Assembly: GCF_000611645.1 (NCBI RefSeq)
Contig: NW_014013493.1
Span: 1-10,567, forward strand
Length of the DNA stretch: 10,567 nt
Direction of reading: 5' to 3'
Origin: Monoraphidium neglectum
Taxonomy: Eukaryota > Chlorophyta > Chlorophyceae > Sphaeropleales > Selenastraceae
Positions 1 to 7,192 of this stretch are shown one piece after another. The position numbers and the translations under genes were made by a program. The notes beneath the pieces are model-generated. The model was not told the DNA's origin and made no database searches. It saw only the letters and a list, made by a program, of their open reading frames with translations. The number at the start of each line of letters is the position of its first letter. The first letter of the stretch is position 1.

Positions 1-546
1 GGCCATGGCGTGCAGCCGGGGCAGTACCCTGGGTCGCGCCCACCGTACGTGCCGCCGCAGCAGGCCGCCTACGGCTACGCGCCGGCAGCCGCCGCGCAGC
101 GGCAGCCCGGCATGCGGCCGGCGTACGTGCCGCCCCAGCAGCAGCATTACATGCAGCAGCAGCAGCAGTTTGCGCCGCGGCCAGCGGCGTATGCGCCGAC
201 CGGGTACGGCGCGCCGCAGGCGCAGCAGCAGCAGTACGGGTATGCGCCACATCAGCAGCAGCAGCAGCAGTTCGGAGCCGGCCGCGGCGGCGGCGGGAGC
301 TTCTACGACCAGATGCGTCCGCAGCAGCAGCAGCAGGCGGCGCACGGCGGCTTCGGCGCCCCCGCGCGGCCGTGGCTGGCGCCGCAGCAGCAGCAGCAGC
401 CATATGGCGGCGGCGGCGGCGGGGGCCGGGGGGCATACCACGCCAATCCCTATTCCGCGCTGCAGCCCGGGCAGTACGCGCAGCAGGCGCCGCCCCAGCA
501 GCAGTACGGCGGCGGGCGCGGGCGCGGGCGCGGGGGACGGTATTAA
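1..546 (+). CDS. Gln/Tyr/Pro/Gly-rich protein with RGG tail, 3' part only
   Basis: The frame is open from the first base of the window and ends at TAA 544-546, giving the last 181 residues; the start and any upstream exons lie outside. No folded domain is visible. The chain is made of Gln runs of 3-6 residues, Tyr-Gly-Tyr-Ala-Pro and Pro-Gln-Gln segments, and a seven-Gly run. Two near copies of R-P-x-Y-V-P-P-Q-Q (about residues 18-26 and 40-48) show internal duplication. It ends in an Arg-Gly tail (GGGRGRGRGGRY), typical of RNA-binding and arginine-methylated proteins. Gln- and Tyr-rich composition without charged blocks is what prion-like, condensate-forming regions look like. This would fit an hnRNP-, DDX- or other RGG-type RNA-binding protein, but the folded part needed to name it is missing. 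The other plus frames here are Ser/Arg-rich by-products of CAG repeats. Confidence 0.8.
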   Translation, partial: GHGVQPGQYPGSRPPYVPPQQAAYGYAPAAAAQRQPGMRPAYVPPQQQHYMQQQQQFAPRPAAYAPTGYGAPQAQQQQYGYAPHQQQQQQFGAGRGGGGSFYDQMRPQQQQQAAHGGFGAPARPWLAPQQQQQPYGGGGGGGRGAYHANPYSALQPGQYAQQAPPQQQYGGGRGRGRGGRY

Positions 547-697
547 GCGGGCGCCGGTGCGGGGATGTCTGCACCTCCCCGCATGGCGGAGCGGCTGTCG
601 CGTCCTGCACAGTCCGCTCGTTTACGACCAGCCCGGAGTTCTTGCTTCTAATGACACCACCGGCGCCGCCAATCGCGCGGCCAAGTGACCGGTTGCC

Positions 698-729
698 ACG
701 AATCCGCGCTGAGATCCCTGCGGATTCGT
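698..729. repeat. Perfect 10-bp inverted repeat (stem-loop) in a 3' UTR
   Basis: ACGAATCCGC at 698-707 is the exact reverse complement of GCGGATTCGT at 720-729, with a 12-base loop. It lies 152 bases after the stop of the RGG-tail gene and 90 bases before its likely TGTAA, so it would form a hairpin in the mature 3' UTR. Confidence 0.7.
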
Positions 730-819
730 CGATCTGACGGGCTTGGGTTTCCACCTGCGCGTCTGTGGCTTTTTTTGGTCTGTTGGCGGCAGCACGAGGG
801 GCGTGCGGCATGCCGCGCT

Positions 820-824
820 TGTAA
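820..824 (+). terminator. TGTAA poly(A) signal of the RGG-tail gene
   Basis: TGTAA is the usual chlorophyte poly(A) signal, with cleavage normally 10-20 bases downstream. This is the first plus-strand copy after the stop at 546 and predicts a 3' UTR of roughly 290 bases. Confidence 0.55.
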
Positions 825-905
825 CAGCCACTGGACGGCCCCTATAACAGCCCTTAAGAACACCCATCCTTAGAGTCATCGGCGCTCGCATGGCGTGCTG
901 AAGGA

Positions 906-910
906 TTACA
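906..910 (-). terminator. TGTAA poly(A) signal of the BUD20-like gene
   Basis: TTACA on the plus strand reads TGTAA on the minus strand. It is the first such pentamer downstream of the minus-strand stop at 1286 and predicts a 3' UTR of roughly 390 bases. With the plus-strand signal at 820 it marks a tail-to-tail arrangement whose predicted cleavage sites are about 50-60 bases apart. Confidence 0.55.
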
Positions 911-1099
911 CAACGCCGCGCAGAAGCTGTGGGGGCAAAAGCACAGGCCGGCGACGAACGGTGCCGGCCGTGCACGCTGTACGTGTTTTGTGAACGCTGC
1001 CAAAACCAGAGGGACAGTACATGCAGGAAGGAGGCAACAGGAAAAAGACACCCCACTCTGAAATCACCGTCAGGAACGGGAGGCGCACCGCCGCTGGGT

Positions 1100-1115
1100 G
1101 TTCACAGTTGTGAAC
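1100..1115. repeat. 16-base palindrome in the BUD20-like 3' UTR
   Basis: GTTCACAGTTGTGAAC has two perfect 7-base arms around a GT centre. It falls in the predicted 3' UTR of the minus-strand gene. It could be a hairpin or a protein-binding dyad; nothing shows a function. Confidence 0.5.
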
Positions 1116-1269
1116 GCCATTCTAGGCGCACCCAACCACCTCTGCCACTGACGCCGGCGCGAACCCTGCAGGGCACAAACCGCTGCGCCGCGCGCGGCCG
1201 CGGCACCCTGCAGCCCCCGCCGCACCTCGGCCTCGTGCCCAGGCGTCCGCCTGCCGTCCCGCCGAACAA

Positions 1270-1277
1270 TGACGTCA
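1270..1277. promoter_or_regulatory. CRE/bZIP-type octamer TGACGTCA
   Basis: A perfect TGACGTCA palindrome, the classical bZIP/CREB-ATF site, lies just beyond the stop of the minus-strand gene. Its position in a 3' UTR argues against a promoter role, and one octamer can occur by chance. Confidence 0.2.
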
Positions 1278-1285
1278 TCCTTGCG

Positions 1286-2457
1286 TCACTCGGCCATGTC
1301 GGCGACGCCGCCGCCGCTGCGCAGCTTGGGCCCGTTGTCGGGCTTCCCCATGCCAGCAGCAACCTCCGCGTCCAGCTGTAGCAAAGGGAAAATTTGAATG
1401 GAAATCTGAAGTCAGCCACAAGGGCGCGAGCGCGGCAACAGCAGCTGCTGCAAGTCGGCATGAGGAGGGCGGCCGCGACGACTCAATGAGCAGATGCCGG
1501 CGGGAGCGTGTCCCCCGGTCCAGGCCAGGGAATAGTGCGCACCTGGTTGTGGGGCCGCGGCGCCGCCAGCAGCATTTTGGCGCGCCGCCGATGGGGCTTG
1601 GTCTTTTCGTGGGTGCCCAATGCCAGTGCGTTTGCGAAATACCGGCTGCAATTGTGTGGGAGCGTGGTGCGGGACCGGCGGCGCAGCAGGGGTGGCAGGG
1701 TCAGGTGTGTGGTGAGGGCCTGAGGGGTTCAAGCCGAACCACAGCGCGGCAAACAGCGAGTGCGTCAGGGCGGCGCCGCACGCGGGCGGGCGGCAGAGCC
1801 GCGGCCCCGAGCGGGGCGGGGGCCGGGCGTGGGGGTGCGCTGCCGCATGGGCACCTGCATGGGATGCAGTAGTGCTGCCCGAGGCCCGGGACGTCCTCGT
1901 CATGCTCCGCCCTGCAGGAGTTTAGAGTTGGTTTTTGTTTTTGGAGGTCAGTTTAGCTGTTTTTAGTTGTGGCGCGCAGAGGGGCCGGAGGGCCGATATG
2001 AGCGGCGGCGCGAGAGGGCGCGGCCCCGATGCGGGCGGGAGGGGTGGGGCCGGCCCCGACGCGGTCGGTTGCGGCACGGCGCGGCGCACGCATGCGCAGC
2101 GGCAGGAGCTGCGTGCACGCGCGCGGGCCGCGGACACGAGGGGTCCCCGCTGCGCCGGCGCGGCGAGCGTGCGCCGTCGTGCGTCGCGTGGCCTGCTCGT
2201 GCCGCCCGCCACGTCCCAAGCCGCCCGGCTTCCTGTTGCTCTGTTGCTTCACCCAGACAGAAATCAAGCCTGGCCACTCACACGCTTGTCGTGCCCTGGG
2301 GACCCGTCTTGCTGCTGTGCACCAGCGTCGGCGGCTTGCGCACGTCCTCCCAGACCTGGTCGATGTGCCGCTCCGCAAACTTTTTGCGGACTCCCGTTTT
2401 TGTGAATTTGCGGCAGTTGCCGCTGTTTACTTTGCGCTTACAAGGGCCGTTCCCCAT
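1286..2457 (-). CDS. BUD20: BUD20/ZNF593-family C2H2 zinc-finger protein, pre-60S ribosome factor (4 exons)
   Basis: Complement of exons 2457-2282, 1911-1855, 1645-1543 and 1375-1286 (176, 57, 103 and 90 bases) gives 141 residues plus TGA. All introns are GT-AG and the phases (2, 2, 0) fit exactly. The start is chosen because it gives the family's Met-Gly-basic N terminus; it has G at -3 and +4. Residues 1-45 are Lys/Arg-rich with a DQVWEDVRKP segment, as in family members. Residues 64-99 hold DEDVPGLGQHYCIPC, then SRYF and a C-x2-C-x12-H-x5-H zinc finger ending in a basic HRRRAKML helix. The tail keeps PHNQLDAEVAAGMG and PDNGPKL, close to plant homologues. Yeast Bud20 shuttles with pre-60S particles, helps their nuclear export and is recycled in the cytoplasm; the same role here is inferred from family. 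The extra tail GGGVADMAE appears lineage-specific. No single unspliced frame shows the whole protein. Confidence 0.95.
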
Positions 2458-2596
2458 CGCTGCTGCTGCTGTGCTGCGCGCTGGTGAAGCGGGTGCTCCT
2501 GCCTGATGTTCTCGCTGTCGCCTTCGCTGCGCTGGCCTGCACGCAGCTTAAATCGACGAATATGCTCTCTTCGCTGCGACCTGCCACTTCACTGCT

Positions 2597-2604
2597 GATA
2601 TATC
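2597..2604 (-). promoter_or_regulatory. TATA-like GATATATC upstream of the BUD20-like gene
   Basis: GATATATC lies about 140 bases upstream of the minus-strand ATG, in a locally AT-richer patch. It could be a TATA element with a 5' UTR of about 110 bases. It is self-complementary and unsupported by other elements. Confidence 0.2.
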
Positions 2605-3705
2605 TTTCGCTTGTACTGTGGCGAGCAGCCGTAAAGCTGTGTGTGCGGCAATAGCAGGATGTACTCCTTGAAAAATGTGTATGTGCGCAAGACAGCGGTA
2701 CTGGGTCAGAGAACCGCAGACACTGGCCTGGCTCCGGTGCTCGCCGTCCCATGTGCATGCTGCTCGACTGATTGGCTCCCAGTGCGTCCTTGCCAGGACT
2801 GAGTCTATGCATAGGACAAGCGCTGGTGCGTCCTTCGTGCAGTGTCACTTGTACTTGCTGCAAGACGCGCATACATATGGAAGGAAACCCGGACGGCTTT
2901 CCTTGACAGTGAGTGCACATGAGGGAGGGGTCATGAGGTTCACAGGTGCAGCCCATGCACCGCACCATATATGGCCTGCAACTCATGAACAACTCAAACA
3001 CTGATTGCGGCAGCCTGCACGTGCTGCCCTCTCCGCGGCGGCGTGCCTGCGCTGACGGGAAAGCCGGGACAAATGCTGGGGATTATGGGCGTGTGCGAGC
3101 CCGGATTTTCCCAGTCACCGGTCCGCTGCTCCCATCATCCTCCTGATCGAGCCCCCACACATTGACAACGGCCTCGCTTGGCCCCTTGAATCAACTCATG
3201 GGTGTGCAAGTGGGGGCCGCAAAGCGGCCGTGCCAGGTCCTGCTTCATGCCGGTGCCAGGAACCGCATGATGACTGCTGCAATTGCCCAGTCGTTGACAA
3301 GGACAAGGAGGACAGCGGCTTGCGCTCAGGGTTACCAGCACCGGAGTACTTGCTGTTTACGCATGTGAAAACCATCTTTATCACCGCGAGCCGAATGGCG
3401 GTCACCTCCATTTGATCAGCGTTCGCTGTTCCCCAACCCTGTCGCCAACGGTGTCGCCTTGAAGCCGTGCTGCATCATTTATTTGTTTGTATCCGGTTTA
3501 TGAAGGGCAAGGACGCCCGTAGGTGGACAGCGGCGGGCCAGCAGACATACGAACTGGGTGGACCGTCCGAGGCCAAGACGAGGTCCGGCGTGCAAGATCA
3601 GACGCACAAGTTCGGCTTGACACAGACGTGCTGTGCAGGGGCGGCCTGACGGGGCACTAGCGCACCGCTCAAGGGGGGTCGGCGCCTGACTGTATCAAAT
3701 CACCG

Positions 3706-3710
3706 CCAAT
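3706..3710 (+). promoter_or_regulatory. CCAAT box candidate upstream of the GYF gene
   Basis: CCAAT followed by CACATGATCA lies 235 bases upstream of the ATG at 3945. The location is suitable for an NF-Y-type element, but a pentamer alone is weak evidence. Confidence 0.2.
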
Positions 3711-3880
3711 CACATGATCAGCGGTTTGTGCGCGCCGCCCACCCCGATCGCAACTGTGCAGGAGTAACACACTGTGTGACAACATCGTCACGGACACCTA
3801 GGCGATCGGCCACAGTAATCGCAACCGAAACTGTCGCGGCGTGCGCTTGGGCCAGCGCCCGCACGGCCTCTCAAGAGAGA

Positions 3881-3900
3881 GCGCGCGCGCGCGCGCGCGC
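3881..3900. repeat. (GC)10 dinucleotide repeat in the GYF 5' leader
   Basis: Ten uninterrupted GC units follow AGAGAGA, 44 bases before the ATG. Alternating GC of this length is a classical Z-DNA-prone sequence. In RNA it would pair with itself close to the start codon. Confidence 0.85.
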
Positions 3901-3944
3901 AGCCAGCAACCACGGCGGCAGCGGTCGCCAGCGCGCCCGCCCAC

Positions 3945-6710
3945 ATGATGGGCGGCGACGCGCCGGGCGGCCTGGCCCTCAGGCTGGGCGCGCCGGGGGG
4001 CGGCAGCATGGGGGTCGGGCGCGGCCCGCCCACATTCTTCCATAGTGGGGACGTGCTACTCAGCGGACTCGACAGCAGCAGCCGCGGCAGCCCAGGCTCG
4101 GGCGGCAGCAGCGCGCCGGACACACAGTTTGTCGTCGCGCCGCACCCGGGCACCGCCGCGCCCGCCGCCGGCGCCGGCCAGCAGGCGCGGCACGCGCAGG
4201 CGAGCCGCGTCGCGGCGCGCGCGCTGGACAGCCTGTCCGGCTCGCCGGCGCCATCCCCGCCCGGCCGCGCGCCGCCGCAGCTGCACCTCGTGCCCAGCCA
4301 CGGCGCCGCAGCCGCTGCCGCCGGCCCCGCCCGCATGCGCCAGCCCGGCCCCGGCCCCGGCCCCGGTCCTGCGTGTGAGGCGCAGCACGCCGCCGCCGCA
4401 GCCGCCGGCACCGCGGAGGGGGACCCGCCGCTCGTGCTCGAGCTGGGCGTGTCCCTGGCCGCCCTGGAGCGCCTGTTCACCGCGGAGGGGCGCCACGACT
4501 TTGAGCAGCCTGTGTGGATGGTCGTCAACCTGCAGGTCAGCTCGGCCGCGGCGGCCCAGCTTTCCGAGGGCTGCTGTCAGTCGCCTGATCGCCTTGTGCA
4601 AGCACCAGGGGATCCGAGCGCCGCCCCGCGCTTGCGGCGGTAGACGCGCACAGGGCCCTTGTCGGGTCTATGATTGCTGGGATCTGAGCATGCCGGATCT
4701 TTTGAACATGCAACAAGGGCCAAGGGGGCGTCCCGCGCCTGTTCGCATCGCCTCGCCGCCTGACAAGCTCCTCCGCGCCCGCGCTGCGCGCCGCCGCCGC
4801 CGTTTGCAGGGCAAGATCAAGGGCAGCTACACCTCGGACAAGATGCTGGAGTTTTCCAAAAGAGGCACCCTCAGCGCGCGCCAGCTGGTTCTCGGCATTG
4901 ACAGGGACCTGCCCTACGTCCTCCGCCAGGTCAGCGCGCGCGCGCACAACCGCCGCGCGAGCCCCCGTTTGCCCTGCGCGCGCCTGCGTGCGCGTGTCCT
5001 TGCGCACTGTGCGGTGCCATGCTTCCAGCACCGCCCGCGGCGTCGAGAGCGGGCGCGTGTACAGGTTCGTCAAGGCGAGCGCGGGCCCGGCTGCGTCCTC
5101 TTGAGGCTGAGCGCGAGCCTGGCGGCACGTGCGCGTGCGCGTTCCCCGCCGCCGCCGCCGCGTTTGCGCAGGACCTGGGGTTCTACCGCACCCTGGGGCG
5201 CCTGGCCGTGGACGTGCACCGCGGCGGCCGCTACGTGCCGCTCTCCGCCGCCCGCGCGCGCGGCGCGCCCGCCTGGGCGCCTGTCGTGCCGCGCGGGCCG
5301 CTGGACAGCGGCGAAGACGCCGCGGCCGCGGGCGCGGGCGCGGCCGGCGCGATGGGGCGCTTGGCGCTTACCGACGACAGCGGCGGCGGCGGCGCGCCGG
5401 CGGGCGGGGTGGCGGCAAACGCGGCGCTGCGCGTCTCGCTGCAGCGGCTGTTTGCACCGACGGGGCCGGGGGCGCGGCGGCAGCCCATGTGGCTGTACCT
5501 CAACCACCTCGGTAAGCTCTAGTTGGAGGTGCTGATCCGACACCGACTGATCTGATCTGATAGGATATATGCTGTGATCTGATCTGCAGCAAGTACTGAC
5601 GGCGTGCGTGCGCCTGCGGCCCCTGCGGGCGACCAGGGGGTCGCGCGCCTCCTGACGGCCATGAGCGCGCCCCTGCTCCCGCCAACAAGCAACAAGCGCT
5701 CCGCCCTCTTGCCCACTTCTCATGCACGAAAATCGATGCATGCTGCAGGCTGGTGCCGTGGGTGAGTTGGCGCGCCCGCGCTCGAACCTCCGCGCGCGTG
5801 CTCTCGGCCGCCGCTGTGTCCTCTGCAACCCCCTGCGTGGACGCGCGCACGCCCACGCCGCGCCTGCGCGCCCCTGCTGACCCCCTCTTTCCCTCGCTCC
5901 CCGCCCCGCAGCCCCTTCTCTGGCGGCAAGCTCATGCATGCACACCTGTGCGGCCGGCTGCCGCGCGACACCCTGGTGGTGGGGTATGACCCTGGTGTTC
6001 CCGTGTTCATGCTCAGCGGCGAGGTGGCCACCTGGTTCAGGTGCGCGGCGACGCTGATGTAAACACGGCCGCCCAGAGGGCGGCTGCCGCGGCGCGGCGC
6101 GCATGCCGGGACTGCGTCTGCATGCATGGGGGGCGCGTGTAGGCGCCGCTTTCATGACGAGGCGCTCTGACAGTCTGACCGCGCGGACCGACTCGGACAC
6201 CGCCAGGCCGCTGGGCGCTCTGCTCGACAACGTCGCCCGGGGCTACCTCTACAACCCAGTCAGCTGGCAGGTGCGCGCATGGCGCTGCGCATGGCGCCGC
6301 GCATGGCGCAGCAAGCACGCATGGGGCCTGCAAGCGCCCGGCCGCAGATGCCGCATGCGGATGCGCGCGCATGCGAACTCGCATGCCCCCATGGCGCATG
6401 CACGCATGGCTTGAGCCCGCGTTGCCCGCCTTGCGCAGCCCCATGCGGGTCACAACTGAGTCCATGCCCCTCTTGTCACACACCAGACCCTCATGGAGCT
6501 GGCCCACGGGGCACCCAACAGCAGCGCCCCCTGGCGCCCACTTGTTTGGGCCTCCGGCGGCGAGCCCGCGCCGCTGCTCAACGCCGAGCAGCTGGCCGCG
6601 CCGCCCGTGGCGGGCCCGGCGCGCGGCGCCGGCGGCCGTGCTGGGGCTGGGGCTGGGGCTGGGGCTGGAGGGGCGAGCAGTGGGCTGGCTGCGGCCATGG
6701 GACTGCAGCT

Positions 6711-6751
<41 letters not shown>

Positions 6752-7148
6752 TGATCATCGTGAGCAATGGCATGGCGCCGGCGGCGCCTGGCATGCAGCA
6801 GCTGCAGCACCACCAGCAGCACCAAGAGCTGCTGCCACGACCAGGGCAGCGGCAGGGGACGGTGGACCCCTTTGGGGCTGCCCCATACAATCACCACCAG
6901 CAGCAACACACCCACCACCAACAGCAGCACCAGCAGCACCAGCTGCAACAGCACCAGCAGCACCAGCATCAGCTGCAGCACCAGCACCAGCAGCAGCAGG
7001 TGTCCTTTCAGGCACAGGTGCAGCAGCAATACACATTCGTGGCGCAGCCACAGCAGCAGCCCCGTCAGCACCACCAACCGGAGCCGCATCACTCACAACA
7101 ACAGCACTTCCCACACCAGCAATTCCTTCCACAGCAGCAATACCTCTC

Positions 7149-7192
<44 letters not shown>

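Larger units (their letters stand above)
2458..3944. other. Divergent intergenic region between the BUD20-like and GYF genes
   Basis: This 1.49-kb stretch separates two start codons pointing away from each other and must hold both 5' UTRs and promoters. I checked both strands for exons with matching splice phases or recognisable motifs and found none; the short open frames have no family features. It is less GC-rich than the flanking exons. A weak TATA-like palindrome and a CCAAT pentamer are listed separately. Confidence 0.6.
5433..6534 (+). other. GYF-like module 2 (residues 325-435), spans exons 3-7
   Basis: The order is VSLQRLF, QPMWLYLN (W344, Y346), WCRGPFSGG (G355-F357) across the microexon, CGRLPRD, LVVGYD, WFRPLGALL and a RGYLYNPVS tail. 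W-x-Y and GPF are the hallmark residues of the domain. Asn348 sits where SMY2-type domains have Asp and CD2BP2 has Trp. The name-giving GYF is GRL here. This is the better candidate for a working proline-peptide binder. Confidence 0.75.

Noticed and set aside
622..1056. 144-residue minus-strand frame between the convergent genes
   Set aside because: It spans both predicted 3' UTRs and two opposed poly(A) signals, and has no coding features.
1726..1735. GGTTCAAGCC, similar to a tRNA B box
   Set aside because: It is inside BUD20-like intron 2 with no A box, acceptor stem or anticodon arm around it.
1412..1903. 163-residue minus-strand frame overlapping the BUD20-like gene
   Set aside because: It crosses introns 2 and 3 in a different frame from the zinc finger and lacks motifs.
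2439..2443. Minus-strand TGTAA
   Set aside because: It lies within the coding part of BUD20-like exon 1 (codons for Cys-Lys), so it is not a gene-end signal.
2438..3001. 187-residue minus-strand frame just upstream of the BUD20-like start
   Set aside because: It overlaps exon 1 in another frame and shows no recognisable domain or splice support; probably 5' flank.
4449..4478. Possible eIF4E-binding motif (Y-x4-L-hydrophobic) in the VSLAALERLF lead
   Set aside because: The essential Tyr is missing in both module leads, so the motif used by GIGYF/EXA1-type proteins is not shown here.
4045..5535. 496-residue plus-strand open frame, Arg/Ala/Pro-rich
   Set aside because: It runs through two introns of the GYF gene in the wrong frame; high GC removes stop codons. 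It has no family motif, while the spliced frame gives recognisable GYF modules.
5070..6230. 386-residue minus-strand frame
   Set aside because: It is antisense to three GYF exons and their introns, with Arg/Ala/Gly composition typical of GC-rich shadow frames.
6037..7092. 351-residue minus-strand frame, Leu-rich
   Set aside because: It is the CTG antisense reading of the CAG arrays and mimics a membrane protein; no signal or domain supports it.
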